From assembly GCA_951230915.1 (NCBI GenBank), contig OX579635.1, forward strand, positions 22,196,001 through 22,260,000: a stretch of 64,000 bases of DNA. The letters run 5' to 3'. The position numbers and the translations under genes were made by a program. This DNA comes from Antitrichia curtipendula. Its lineage: Eukaryota > Streptophyta > Bryopsida > Hypnales > Leucodontaceae. This document shows, one piece after another, positions 9,638-20,787 of the stretch; within the stretch, counting starts at the first letter, position 1, and every line of letters begins with the position of its first letter. The notes under the pieces were generated by a model, which searched no databases, was not told the origin of the DNA, and saw only the letters and a program-made list of their open reading frames with translations.

Positions 9638-10717
9638 TCAGTCTCGGGATCGCCCTTTTCCCGATTCCTCAAGACTTGTATCTTCACTTCCTAATGCTGC
9701 AATCAACAATGGCTTAGAGGGATTACTTGGGCATTTTGCTCGGATGTGGCCCAATTGACCGCATCCCCAACATCTCCCTTGTCGTTGATATTCTAACCTC
9801 TCTGCAGCTGTTTTGGCCAAGGCTGTAGTTCCACTGATGGTATCAAGCTCCATTGGGACCGGACCGGAATTTACCGGATTTGTTTGAAAACGCCCACCAT
9901 AATCTCTGGAAACAGCAACAGCCGTAGCGGGGCGTCGATTTTGACGCCGTGTCCATAGTCTCTCATCAATCCGTGACGCCATCGCCATCCATTCTTGGAG
10001 CTTGCGTGGTTGTGTTTCCGCAGTGGCAATGGAATCCAAGACTTCGTCTTTAAGCCCTCCTCGAAATCGTGCCACCAAGCTCGCCTCATTCCAATCCACC
10101 TGCGCAGCATGCTCATTAAATACGGAAATGTAAATTGCCACTGATCCTGTCTGCCGGATTTTTCCAAACCGGTCTTCGGCGTTACCTTTCCGATCTATAT
10201 CACCAAATACAGCGAGGACTGCTTCTCGAAAGACATCATAGTCCACGAGCAATTCATGAGGTCGTCCTTCATCTAGAGCCTGTAAAATTGGCATCGCCCA
10301 ATTCTGGGCTGCACCTGCCATGTATGACAGCGCATACGCCACTTTGTCTTCCTCTGAGCGGTAGGCTCGAGGTTTGCCTCGGAATACTAATCGCAACTGA
10401 GCAAACCACTTGTACACCTCTCCGCCCCTCTTCCCACTGAACTTGTCAGGAGTTACAACTTTTGAATCCCTATCATCGAAACTCGTGCTGCCATATTCTT
10501 CCGACTTCTCTTGGGCCCGTCCCAGAGTTCTCGCCGTTGGTATTGAAGATTCCATCGACGGGGTCACCGCCGTCCGCTCCGATATTTGTTGTACCATAAT
10601 TGGAATGGCTGCTTCGAAAGCAGCTTGGATCTGCTGCTGAATATAAACTGCCCACTCGAGACCCACTCCTGCCATCGCCGGCGAAGTCGGGTTTGCCGCA
10701 GCTTCCTCGCGCTCCAT
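9638..10717 (-). CDS. Chromovirus copy 1: gag (nucleocapsid)
   Basis: Gag polyprotein that packages the RNA. I take the ATG at 10715-10717; the frame is open 17 codons further, but only to a TTG. It has the retrotransposon gag region (YKWFAQLRLVF, YMAGAAQNW) and a C-terminal CCHC zinc knuckle CWGCGQLGHIRAKC, then a short basic tail. It stops at 9638-9640. A G-GGA-AAA heptamer lies just before the stop, and the pol frame is -1 to gag at this point. The roughly 450-bp segment between this gene and the 5' LTR is the untranslated leader. The frame is intact in all three copies. Confidence 0.88.
   Translation of the reverse strand: MEREEAAANPTSPAMAGVGLEWAVYIQQQIQAAFEAAIPIMVQQISERTAVTPSMESSIPTARTLGRAQEKSEEYGSTSFDDRDSKVVTPDKFSGKRGGEVYKWFAQLRLVFRGKPRAYRSEEDKVAYALSYMAGAAQNWAMPILQALDEGRPHELLVDYDVFREAVLAVFGDIDRKGNAEDRFGKIRQTGSVAIYISVFNEHAAQVDWNEASLVARFRGGLKDEVLDSIATAETQPRKLQEWMAMASRIDERLWTRRQNRRPATAVAVSRDYGGRFQTNPVNSGPVPMELDTISGTTALAKTAAERLEYQRQGRCWGCGQLGHIRAKCPSNPSKPLLIAALGSEDTSLEESGKGRSRD
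9656..9662 (-). promoter_or_regulatory. Candidate -1 ribosomal frameshift site, gag to pol (copy 1)
   Basis: On the minus strand the heptamer is GGGAAAA, phased as G-GGA-AAA in the gag frame, which fits the X-XXY-YYZ rule. Slipping back one base places the ribosome in the open pol frame, which runs without a stop into the protease. The gag stop is 15 bases further on. Identical copies lie at 15231-15237 and 20806-20812. Short GC-rich palindromes follow (CCCGGG; TGCAGCCGCTGCA), but I did not establish a pseudoknot. Confidence 0.55.
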
Positions 10718-11168
10718 CACCACCCCAAATTTGACAACGATCTCGTTACGAGCTTGTGGGACCTGCAAGAATCAGGCCGAGAATAATGTAACCACCCATA
10801 TAACCGCTTCGTCGCATCCCTCAAATCAGCCTTCAAACCAAGCTTCGTCAAAGAAGCCCTGGTCAAGCTCCGTCGACTGATGGGAGCCTCTGATCACTGA
10901 CGAAGACCCGCCAGACCTGACAACCGGCGCCCCTCGATTCCATCGCCAGTCCACAGTCCATCCATCGCAAGTTCACCCAGCCATTCGCAGCCAGGCTCAC
11001 TGAACCAAATCTGATTGAGGAATCTTGCGCTGTTCAAAAAAAATCCCGAATTACAGACTGTTCAAAATAATCCCGAATTGCCCAGTCTAATCCTACTTCC
11101 ATCATTTCAACGTAGAGCGTAGAAGCAACCCTCATTCTGTGAGTGTGGACAGTCCGGACGTCACATAA
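10718..11168 (-). other. Untranslated leader of chromovirus copy 1
   Basis: Lies between the 5' LTR (11169-11488) and the gag ATG. Immediately after the LTR the minus strand reads TTATGTGACGTCCGG, so there is no TGG at the place of a tRNA primer-binding site. Equivalent leaders lie at 16293-16743 and 21868-22318. Confidence 0.7.
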
Positions 11169-11488
11169 TGTAAGAATCTGCATACTTCACCCATGATTCT
11201 GTCGACACTCCAGTTCCTTCCTATAATCGTTTATCTTTAACACCGCACATAATTACCTGCAAAACCTACATCTATGGGAAAGCAACCAACAATCAAGAGA
11301 AACCATAAGCCAAAACATTCTCTTATATTAACAAGATGTGATGTGAGAGACAAGCCTCTCTCACTAGGCTTTGATAGCAATGACAACCCAACCGCCATAA
11401 CTACCTTAGGGCATAAACTATTGGTATAAGTCTCCTCCCCTTAGGTTTACTTGTCCCTAAGTCCAGCTATTATGATGGAGTCATAACA
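11169..11488 (-). repeat. LTR 2 (inner; shared by copies 1 and 2)
   Basis: 320 bp, apparently identical to LTR 3. At the seven sites where the outer LTRs differ, it has the LTR 4 base at the first two (offsets 9 and 155) and the LTR 1 base at the last five (offset 174 onward). It is therefore a recombinant with its crossover in offsets 156-173. Confidence 0.9.
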
Positions 11489-11500
11489 TTACCCCCCCTT

Positions 11501-12244
11501 TTAGGTCCTAGTGCTTGGTCCTGGAGCGTGAGGATGTTGAAAATGAAATTCTTTAACCACCTCTGGAGCATTTTTTAAATTTTCTGCAGGTTCCCACGAG
11601 TTTTGTTCGGGCCCATAGCCCTCCCAAGAGATGAGATATTGGAGTTTTTTCCCGCGACCGCTTAACTGTGAATCCAATATTGTATTAACCTCCCATTCAA
11701 TATCCCCCTCTGGAGTTACAATTGGTGGCGGTTGTTTGTACTTACGGCCGGGAATGGTGTCTTGCCGATACCGCTCTAAAAGTGAAACATGGAAAACGTC
11801 GTGGATGCGGAGGGTTTTAGGTAGTTTTAATTGATATACTAAGTCGGATACTTTAGATATAATAGGATATGGCCCCAAAAACTTTGGTGCTAGTTTTTTG
11901 GACGGTTGCATTGTAGCAATATTGTTATGCCTAAGTAATACTTTATCTCCAACTTTAAAACCAGGTTGTTTTTGAACATGCTGATCATAGTGTCGTTTAG
12001 CTTGCTCCCCCGCAAGCTTTATCATAATTTTCACCTCTTCGTGGATATCTTGTAATTGACGGATTCTTTCTTCAGCTGCGGGGACTGTCGAATTTGTAGA
12101 GTTTTTAAAAGATAATGTTGGATGATAGCCATATGTGGCATAAAAAGGTGAGAACCCTGTTGCAGAGTGGAGGGAGTTATTATATGCAAATTCAACTATG
12201 GGTAGAAGGTCTGACCAATCATCTTGTGTCCTTGTTGTGAACAT
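11501..12244 (-). pseudogene. Chromovirus copy 2: integrase C-terminus and chromodomain
   Basis: Same 247-codon sequence as the equivalent part of copy 1, with the GPY/F module and complete aromatic cage. It is cut from the integrase core by the same in-frame TGA (12245-12247). Confidence 0.85.
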
Positions 12245-13489
12245 TCACAGAATTTGTTCTAGAACTTGATTGACCCGCTTTGTTTGATTGTCGGATTGCG
12301 GGTGGAAAGCTGTTGTAGGAGCCGGATAAATGCGAAGAAGCTCATACAACCTTCGCATAAATTTTGAGACAAATACTGGACCACGGTCAAAAATTATCTC
12401 TTCGGGTGTTCTGTGATGTTTCCAAATGTGATGGAGATATAACGTGGCAATTCCATTTGAATCAATGGTTTCCTTAGTGGGAATAAAATGTGCTAATTTG
12501 GTATTCTTATCCACTACAACCAAAATTGTATCAAACCCTGCACTATTTGGTAATTTCACGATAAAGTCAGTTGTAACTTGCTTCCATGGAGCTTCCGCTG
12601 CTGGAATGGGTTGAAGTAACCCATATCGACGATGGCGTGTAGGCTTGGATCGCTGACACATGTCACAACCGTCGACATATCGGTGAACATAGAGCCGCAA
12701 AGTTGGCCAATAAAATATTCGTGTGACGAGATCTACTGTCTTCACCCGACCTGGATGTGCTGCCATTGGGGCATCGTGTCTAGACCGTAATATTTGACGT
12801 CGAAGTTCTTCCTCATCGGGTACATATATCGCATTTCTAAAGTAAAGAACCCTGTCTTGAAAATCATATTGTTGAAATTGCCGGCGGATGTTCGCCGGTG
12901 CGCCATTAGGGTTGTTCATAAAAAAATTTAAAATTGGTTCAAGAGTCATGTCTTCTTTTGTAGCTAATTTAATATTTTGAATAATTTGGGCATCGTTCCA
13001 TATTGGTTTGCATGTTTCTAACATTGCTAGTCGTAATAATGGTGTAGAAATACCTTGAGAATTTTCTTTTATATCCGTTCGCCTAGATAATATATCTGCT
13101 CGTCCATTCAACGACCCCGGTCTATGTTGAATAACAAAATCAAATGCTGATAGCATCTCAGACCATCTCGCTTGCCGCCGATTAAGTTGCTTTGTAGTTA
13201 AGAATTGTTCTAAATTTTTGTGGTCAGAAATCACCTTGACCTGGTGCGACGATCCCTCAAGATAAACTCGCCAATCCTGGAATGCCAAGACGATACTTAA
13301 TAATTCTTTGTCATATATATCATAATTTCTTTCGGCCGGTGTCATTTTAGAACTTCGGAACGCACAGGGATGAAGATGGCCATCCTCCCCATGTTGTGAC
13401 AAAATTCCTCCCGTTGCGATGTCAGATGCGTCTGTTTCAACAATAAATGGCTTCTCAAAATTTGGGTGTATTAATAATGGAGCCTTCAA
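12245..13489 (-). pseudogene. Chromovirus copy 2: RNase H and integrase core
   Basis: Same protein sequence as in copy 1: RNase H acidic residues present, HHCC finger present, second catalytic Asp present, and Lys instead of Glu at the third DDE position. The same T-run frameshift separates it from RT, and the same TGA ends it. Confidence 0.85.
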
Positions 13490-15150
13490 AAATCGAGATT
13501 GATTTCTTCAAACGCTTCTTGTGTTAATTGAGTCCATTGAAATGATTGATTTTTCTGTGTCAATGTTGTCAATGGGACTGCAATTTTTGAATAATCACAA
13601 ATGAATCTACGGTAGAAATTTGCAAACCCCAAGAATGCTTGTACCTCTTTTACTGTTTTTGGAGTTGGCCATTCCCGAATTGCTTGGACCTTATCCGGGC
13701 ACATTTCCAAGCCTTTGCCTGAAACAATCATTCCTAAGAACTCGACCGAGCTCCGATGGAATTCACATTTGGATGCATTTGCATACAGGCCATGCTGTTG
13801 TAACCGCTTGAGAACCTTTTGTACCACCTGTTGATGTTCCTCCAAGGTGTTAGAAAAAATGAGTATGTCATCTAGGTAGATTACCACGGAGATATCCAAT
13901 AGATCACTGAAAATGTATTGCATATGTGCTTGGAATTGAGCCGGGGCATTGGTTAAGCCAAATGGCATTACTAAATACTCATACAGTCCATACCACGTTT
14001 TAAATGTTGTCTTGAACTCATGACCCACTGCCATTCTAACTCTATGATAGGCTTGTCTTACATCCAACTTGGTAAAGAATTTTGACCCAATTAACCGATC
14101 AATGAGTTCGGGAATTAATGGTAACGGATATCGGTTTCTTATTGTGACGCTGTTTAAATTACGATAGTCAATGCAAACTCTAATCGAGCCATCCTTCTTT
14201 CGAGCAAATACAATGGGGGTAGAAACGGAAGATTTCGATCTTCTAATCCACCCTTTTCCCAAATTTTCTTCTAAATATCGTCGAAGTTCCTCCAACTCTA
14301 CTGGCGACATGGGGCGCAAACCGGTATTGTGCGGTTCTTGCCCTTCTTTAAATTCAATCTTCATGTCTGACGGCCCATGCTCAGGTAACTCATTAGATGC
14401 TTCTTCGCTGAAAGCCTCACGTATGTCCTGGTATTGAGTTGGAATAAGTTCTTCAATATTTTCCTTACTTGACAGCTCAGATATTTCCAACATATAAATT
14501 TCAGCCCCCTTAGCTGATAATCTAAAAGCTGCTGGTGATACCATTGCATGTCTTGGAGCTGTAGCCCCTACGGTGTCCGCTTGCTTCGATTTTATCAAGC
14601 TTTTATCCTGCTTACTTTGATCAACAAGCTCCATGGTGAGCTCTACCGTTTCCTTCCTTCCATCTTTAGCAACCTGCAAGCAATTTCCGAGACAATAACT
14701 TGAATCGAATGACACCTCCCGTTGCGACGACCGAATAGTGGGATCATGGCGGACCAACCAAGGCGTTCCCAATACACACGGGTAACGTCCAGTGTTTGTG
14801 ATATCCGCTGTCAACCATTCTCGATGGTTTCCTACTTGTAATTCCACTGAGGCTTCATGAGTAATAAGGCCTGAGTTGATAATTCTTCCATCAATTACCC
14901 TAACCTCTCGTGGAACCGCCTTAGTTTTTATCTCCGCTTGGCAATCCCGAGCAAACTGGGGATGCATAAATATTCCAGTTGCCCCAGAATCCACCAAGGC
15001 GGTAGCTGCTCGTGAATTCAATTGGGCATTCAATGTCACATGCGATCCTTGATCCATTGTGGCTCCTAAATATGAAGGTGCATGGGGATTTAGCATCCTA
15101 GATCCTAATGAGGGCGAGGCTTGCTCGTGAGGACATATCTCTGCAGCCAA
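13486..15150 (-). CDS. Chromovirus copy 2: protease and reverse transcriptase
   Basis: VDSGA protease site and YLDD polymerase site as in copy 1. Its one private change that I found is C to T at 14330 (plus strand), giving His at residue 274 in place of Arg. It ends at the same premature stop from a one-base shift. Confidence 0.87.
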   Translation of the reverse strand: MAAEICPHEQASPSLGSRMLNPHAPSYLGATMDQGSHVTLNAQLNSRAATALVDSGATGIFMHPQFARDCQAEIKTKAVPREVRVIDGRIINSGLITHEASVELQVGNHREWLTADITNTGRYPCVLGTPWLVRHDPTIRSSQREVSFDSSYCLGNCLQVAKDGRKETVELTMELVDQSKQDKSLIKSKQADTVGATAPRHAMVSPAAFRLSAKGAEIYMLEISELSSKENIEELIPTQYQDIREAFSEEASNELPEHGPSDMKIEFKEGQEPHNTGLRPMSPVELEELRRYLEENLGKGWIRRSKSSVSTPIVFARKKDGSIRVCIDYRNLNSVTIRNRYPLPLIPELIDRLIGSKFFTKLDVRQAYHRVRMAVGHEFKTTFKTWYGLYEYLVMPFGLTNAPAQFQAHMQYIFSDLLDISVVIYLDDILIFSNTLEEHQQVVQKVLKRLQQHGLYANASKCEFHRSSVEFLGMIVSGKGLEMCPDKVQAIREWPTPKTVKEVQAFLGFANFYRRFICDYSKIAVPLTTLTQKNQSFQWTQLTQEAFEEINLDF

Positions 15151-15212
15151 CTCGCTTTTGGAAAATGCAGCGGCTGCAGTCTGGGGCTTGCCCGGGTACC
15201 GAGCTAATTTTC

Positions 15213-16292
15213 TCAGTCTCGGGATCGCCCTTTTCCCGATTCCTCAAGACTTGTATCTTCACTTCCTAATGCTGCAATCAACAATGGCTTAGAGGGATTA
15301 CTTGGGCATTTTGCTCGGATGTGGCCCAATTGACCGCATCCCCAACATCTCCCTTGTCGTTGATATTCTAACCTCTCTGCAGCTGTTTTGGCCAAGGCTG
15401 TAGTTCCACTGATGGTATCAAGCTCCATTGGGACCGGACCGGAATTTACCGGATTTGTTTGAAAACGCCCACCATAATCTCTGGAAACAGCAACAGCCGT
15501 AGCGGGGCGTCGATTTTGACGCCGTGTCCATAGTCTCTCATCAATCCGTGACGCCATCGCCATCCATTCTTGGAGCTTGCGTGGTTGTGTTTCCGCAGTG
15601 GCAATGGAATCCAAGACTTCGTCTTTAAGCCCTCCTCGAAATCGTGCCACCAAGCTCGCCTCATTCCAATCCACCTGCGCAGCATGCTCATTAAATACGG
15701 AAATGTAAATTGCCACTGATCCTGTCTGCCGGATTTTTCCAAACCGGTCTTCGGCGTTACCTTTCCGATCTATATCACCAAATACAGCGAGGACTGCTTC
15801 TCGAAAGACATCATAGTCCACGAGCAATTCATGAGGTCGTCCTTCATCTAGAGCCTGTAAAATTGGCATCGCCCAATTCTGGGCTGCACCTGCCATGTAT
15901 GACAGCGCATACGCCACTTTGTCTTCCTCTGAGCGGTAGGCTCGAGGTTTGCCTCGGAATACTAATCGCAACTGAGCAAACCACTTGTACACCTCTCCGC
16001 CCCTCTTCCCACTGAACTTGTCAGGAGTTACAACTTTTGAATCCCTATCATCGAAACTCGTGCTGCCATATTCTTCCGACTTCTCTTGGGCCCGTCCCAG
16101 AGTTCTCGCCGTTGGTATTGAAGATTCCATCGACGGGGTCACCGCCGTCCGCTCCGATATTTGTTGTACCATAATTGGAATGGCTGCTTCGAAAGCAGCT
16201 TGGATCTGCTGCTGAATATAAACTGCCCACTCGAGACCCACTCCTGCCATCGCCGGCGAAGTCGGGTTTGCCGCAGCTTCCTCGCGCTCCAT
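15213..16292 (-). CDS. Chromovirus copy 2: gag
   Basis: Identical in protein to copy 1, with the CCHC knuckle and the same slippery heptamer (15231-15237) before the stop. The chosen ATG is at 16290-16292. Confidence 0.87.
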   Translation of the reverse strand: MEREEAAANPTSPAMAGVGLEWAVYIQQQIQAAFEAAIPIMVQQISERTAVTPSMESSIPTARTLGRAQEKSEEYGSTSFDDRDSKVVTPDKFSGKRGGEVYKWFAQLRLVFRGKPRAYRSEEDKVAYALSYMAGAAQNWAMPILQALDEGRPHELLVDYDVFREAVLAVFGDIDRKGNAEDRFGKIRQTGSVAIYISVFNEHAAQVDWNEASLVARFRGGLKDEVLDSIATAETQPRKLQEWMAMASRIDERLWTRRQNRRPATAVAVSRDYGGRFQTNPVNSGPVPMELDTISGTTALAKTAAERLEYQRQGRCWGCGQLGHIRAKCPSNPSKPLLIAALGSEDTSLEESGKGRSRD

Positions 16293-16743
16293 CACCACCC
16301 CAAATTTGACAACGATCTCGTTACGAGCTTGTGGGACCTGCAAGAATCAGGCCGAGAATAATGTAACCACCCATATAACCGCTTCGTCGCATCCCTCAAA
16401 TCAGCCTTCAAACCAAGCTTCGTCAAAGAAGCCCTGGTCAAGCTCCGTCGACTGATGGGAGCCTCTGATCACTGACGAAGACCCGCCAGACCTGACAACC
16501 GGCGCCCCTCGATTCCATCGCCAGTCCACAGTCCATCCATCGCAAGTTCACCCAGCCATTCGCAGCCAGGCTCACTGAACCAAATCTGATTGAGGAATCT
16601 TGCGCTGTTCAAAAAAAATCCCGAATTACAGACTGTTCAAAATAATCCCGAATTGCCCAGTCTAATCCTACTTCCATCATTTCAACGTAGAGCGTAGAAG
16701 CAACCCTCATTCTGTGAGTGTGGACAGTCCGGACGTCACATAA

Positions 16744-17063
16744 TGTAAGAATCTGCATACTTCACCCATGATTCTGTCGACACTCCAGTTCCTTCCTATA
16801 ATCGTTTATCTTTAACACCGCACATAATTACCTGCAAAACCTACATCTATGGGAAAGCAACCAACAATCAAGAGAAACCATAAGCCAAAACATTCTCTTA
16901 TATTAACAAGATGTGATGTGAGAGACAAGCCTCTCTCACTAGGCTTTGATAGCAATGACAACCCAACCGCCATAACTACCTTAGGGCATAAACTATTGGT
17001 ATAAGTCTCCTCCCCTTAGGTTTACTTGTCCCTAAGTCCAGCTATTATGATGGAGTCATAACA
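16744..17063 (-). repeat. LTR 3 (inner; shared by copies 2 and 3)
   Basis: 320 bp with the same mosaic of outer-LTR alleles as LTR 2. Two inner LTRs with one identical breakpoint imply that one recombinant was formed and then copied with its internal region. Confidence 0.9.
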
Positions 17064-17075
17064 TTACCCCCCCTT

Positions 17076-17819
17076 TTAGGTCCTAGTGCTTGGTCCTGGA
17101 GCGTGAGGATGTTGAAAATGAAATTCTTTAACCACCTCTGGAGCATTTTTTAAATTTTCTGCAGGTTCCCACGAGTTTTGTTCGGGCCCATAGCCCTCCC
17201 AAGAGATGAGATATTGGAGTTTTTTCCCGCGACCGCTTAACTGTGAATCCAATATTGTATTAACCTCCCATTCAATATCCCCCTCTGGAGTTACAATTGG
17301 TGGCGGTTGTTTGTACTTACGGCCGGGAATGGTGTCTTGCCGATACCGCTCTAAAAGTGAAACATGGAAAACGTCGTGGATGCGGAGGGTTTTAGGTAGT
17401 TTTAATTGATATACTAAGTCGGATACTTTAGATATAATAGGATATGGCCCCAAAAACTTTGGTGCTAGTTTTTTGGACGGTTGCATTGTAGCAATATTGT
17501 TATGCCTAAGTAATACTTTATCTCCAACTTTAAAACCAGGTTGTTTTTGAACATGCTAATCATAGTGTCGTTTAGCTTGCTCCCCCGCAAGCTTTATCAT
17601 AATTTTCACCTCTTCGTGGATATCTTGTAATTGACGGATTCTTTCTTCAGCTGCGGGGACTGTCGAATTTGTAGAGTTTTTAAAAGATAATGTTGGATGA
17701 TAGCCATATGTGGCATAAAAAGGTGAGAACCCTGTTGCAGAGTGGAGGGAGTTATTATATGCAAATTCAACTATGGGTAGAAGGTCTGACCAGTCATCTT
17801 GTGTCCTTGTTGTGAACAT
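17076..17819 (-). pseudogene. Chromovirus copy 3: integrase C-terminus and chromodomain, extra stop
   Basis: As in the other copies but with an additional in-frame stop at 17556-17558: plus-strand G to A at 17558 turns a CAG into TAG after HYD. This separates the integrase tail from the GPY/F module and chromodomain. A second private change (A to G) lies at 17793. The other two copies lack both, so they arose after, or are unaffected by, the amplification. Confidence 0.85.
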
Positions 17820-19064
17820 TCACAGAATTTGTTCTAGAACTTGATTGACCCGCTTTGTTTGATTGTCGGATTGCGGGTGGAAAGCTGTTGTAGGAGCCGG
17901 ATAAATGCGAAGAAGCTCATACAACCTTCGCATAAATTTTGAGACAAATACTGGACCACGGTCAAAAATTATCTCTTCGGGTGTTCTGTGATGTTTCCAA
18001 ATGTGATGGAGATATAACGTGGCAATTCCATTTGAATCAATGGTTTCCTTAGTGGGAATAAAATGTGCTAATTTGGTATTCTTATCCACTACAACCAAAA
18101 TTGTATCAAACCCTGCACTATTTGGTAATTTCACGATAAAGTCAGTTGTAACTTGCTTCCATGGAGCTTCCGCTGCTGGAATGGGTTGAAGTAACCCATA
18201 TCGACGATGGCGTGTAGGCTTGGATCGCTGACACATGTCACAACCGTCGACATATCGGTGAACATAGAGCCGCAAAGTTGGCCAATAAAATATTCGTGTG
18301 ACGAGATCTACTGTCTTCACCCGACCTGGATGTGCTGCCATTGGGGCATCGTGTCTAGACCGTAATATTTGACGTCGAAGTTCTTCCTCATCGGGTACAT
18401 ATATCGCATTTCTAAAGTAAAGAACCCTGTCTTGAAAATCATATTGTTGAAATTGCCGGCGGATGTTCGCCGGTGCGCCATTAGGGTTGTTCATAAAAAA
18501 ATTTAAAATTGGTTCAAGAGTCATGTCTTCTTTTGTAGCTAATTTAATATTTTGAATAATTTGGGCATCGTTCCATATTGGTTTGCATGTTTCTAACATT
18601 GCTAGTCGTAATAATGGTGTAGAAATACCTTGAGAATTTTCTTTTATATCCGTTCGCCTAGATAATATATCTGCTCGTCCATTCAACGACCCCGGTCTAT
18701 GTTGAATAACAAAATCAAATGCTGATAGCATCTCAGACCATCTCGCTTGCCGCCGATTAAGTTGCTTTGTAGTTAAGAATTGTTCTAAATTTTTGTGGTC
18801 AGAAATCACCTTGACCTGGTGCGACGATCCCTCAAGATAAACTCGCCAATCCTGGAATGCCAAGACGATACTTAATAATTCTTTGTCATATATATCATAA
18901 TTTCTTTCGGCCGGTGTCATTTTAGAACTTCGGAACGCACAGGGATGAAGATGGCCATCCTCCCCATGTTGTGACAAAATTCCTCCCGTTGCGATGTCAG
19001 ATGCGTCTGTTTCAACAATAAATGGCTTCTCAAAATTTGGGTGTATTAATAATGGAGCCTTCAA
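17820..19064 (-). pseudogene. Chromovirus copy 3: RNase H and integrase core
   Basis: Protein sequence as in copies 1 and 2, including the Lys at the third DDE position, the upstream T-run shift and the terminal TGA. Confidence 0.85.
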
Positions 19065-20725
19065 AAATCGAGATTGATTTCTTCAAACGCTTCTTGTGTT
19101 AATTGAGTCCATTGAAATGATTGATTTTTCTGTGTCAATGTTGTCAATGGGACTGCAATTTTTGAATAATCACAAATGAATCTACGGTAGAAATTTGCAA
19201 ACCCCAAGAATGCTTGTACCTCTTTTACTGTTTTTGGAGTTGGCCATTCCCGAATTGCTTGGACCTTATCCGGGCACATTTCCAAGCCTTTGCCTGAAAC
19301 AATCATTCCTAAGAACTCGACCGAGCTCCGATGGAATTCACATTTGGATGCATTTGCATACAGGCCATGCTGTTGTAACCGCTTGAGAACCTTTTGTACC
19401 ACCTGTTGATGTTCCTCCAAGGTGTTAGAAAAAATGAGTATGTCATCTAGGTAGATTACCACGGAGATATCCAATAGATCACTGAAAATGTATTGCATAT
19501 GTGCTTGGAATTGAGCCGGGGCATTGGTTAAGCCAAATGGCATTACTAAATACTCATACAGTCCATACCACGTTTTAAATGTTGTCTTGAACTCATGACC
19601 CACTGCCATTCTAACTCTATGATAGGCTTGTCTTACATCCAACTTGGTAAAGAATTTTGACCCAATTAACCGATCAATGAGTTCGGGAATTAATGGTAAC
19701 GGATATCGGTTTCTTATTGTGACGCTGTTTAAATTACGATAGTCAATGCAAACTCTAATCGAGCCATCCTTCTTTCGAGCAAATACAATGGGGGTAGAAA
19801 CGGAAGATTTCGATCTTCTAATCCACCCTTTTCCCAAATTTTCTTCTAAATATCGTCGAAGTTCCTCCAACTCTACTGGCGACATGGGGCGCAAACCGGT
19901 ATTGCGCGGTTCTTGCCCTTCTTTAAATTCAATCTTCATGTCTGACGGCCCATGCTCAGGTAACTCATTAGATGCTTCTTCGCTGAAAGCCTCACGTATG
20001 TCCTGGTATTGAGTTGGAATAAGTTCTTCAATATTTTCCTTACTTGACAGCTCAGATATTTCCAACATATAAATTTCAGCCCCCTTAGCTGATAATCTAA
20101 AAGCTGCTGGTGATACCATTGCATGTCTTGGAGCTGTAGCCCCTACGGTGTCCGCTTGCTTCGATTTTATCAAGCTTTTATCCTGCTTACTTTGATCAAC
20201 AAGCTCCATGGTGAGCTCTACCGTTTCCTTCCTTCCATCTTTAGCAACCTGCAAGCAATTTCCGAGACAATAACTTGAATCGAATGACACCTCCCGTTGC
20301 GACGACCGAATAGTGGGATCATGGCGGACCAACCAAGGCGTTCCCAATACACACGGGTAACGTCCAGTGTTTGTGATATCCGCTGTCAACCATTCTCGAT
20401 GGTTTCCTACTTGTAATTCCACTGAGGCTTCATGAGTAATAAGGCCTGAGTTGATAATTCTTCCATCAATTACCCTAACCTCTCGTGGAACCGCCTTAGT
20501 TTTTATCTCCGCTTGGCAATCCCGAGCAAACTGGGGATGCATAAATATTCCAGTTGCCCCAGAATCCACCAAGGCGGTAGCTGCTCGTGAATTCAATTGG
20601 GCATTCAATGTCACATGCGATCCTTGATCCATTGTGGCTCCTAAATATGAAGGTGCATGGGGATTTAGCATCCTAGATCCTAATGAGGGCGAGGCTTGCT
20701 CGTGAGGACATATCTCTGCAGCCAA
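19061..20725 (-). CDS. Chromovirus copy 3: protease and reverse transcriptase
   Basis: Same as copy 1 (Arg at residue 274), with VDSGA and YLDD. It ends early by the same one-base shift in the T run. Confidence 0.87.
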   Translation of the reverse strand: MAAEICPHEQASPSLGSRMLNPHAPSYLGATMDQGSHVTLNAQLNSRAATALVDSGATGIFMHPQFARDCQAEIKTKAVPREVRVIDGRIINSGLITHEASVELQVGNHREWLTADITNTGRYPCVLGTPWLVRHDPTIRSSQREVSFDSSYCLGNCLQVAKDGRKETVELTMELVDQSKQDKSLIKSKQADTVGATAPRHAMVSPAAFRLSAKGAEIYMLEISELSSKENIEELIPTQYQDIREAFSEEASNELPEHGPSDMKIEFKEGQEPRNTGLRPMSPVELEELRRYLEENLGKGWIRRSKSSVSTPIVFARKKDGSIRVCIDYRNLNSVTIRNRYPLPLIPELIDRLIGSKFFTKLDVRQAYHRVRMAVGHEFKTTFKTWYGLYEYLVMPFGLTNAPAQFQAHMQYIFSDLLDISVVIYLDDILIFSNTLEEHQQVVQKVLKRLQQHGLYANASKCEFHRSSVEFLGMIVSGKGLEMCPDKVQAIREWPTPKTVKEVQAFLGFANFYRRFICDYSKIAVPLTTLTQKNQSFQWTQLTQEAFEEINLDF

Positions 20726-20787
20726 CTCGCTTTTGGAAAATGCAGCGGCTGCAGTCTGGGGCTTGCCCGGGTACCGAGCTAATTTTC

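Noticed and set aside
9600..9660. Downstream pseudoknot for the frameshift site
   Set aside because: Only short palindromes are visible by eye; a folding computation would be needed, so no structure is claimed.
10135..10786. Plus-strand frames over gag
   Set aside because: Antisense shadows of gag; repeated only because the element is repeated.
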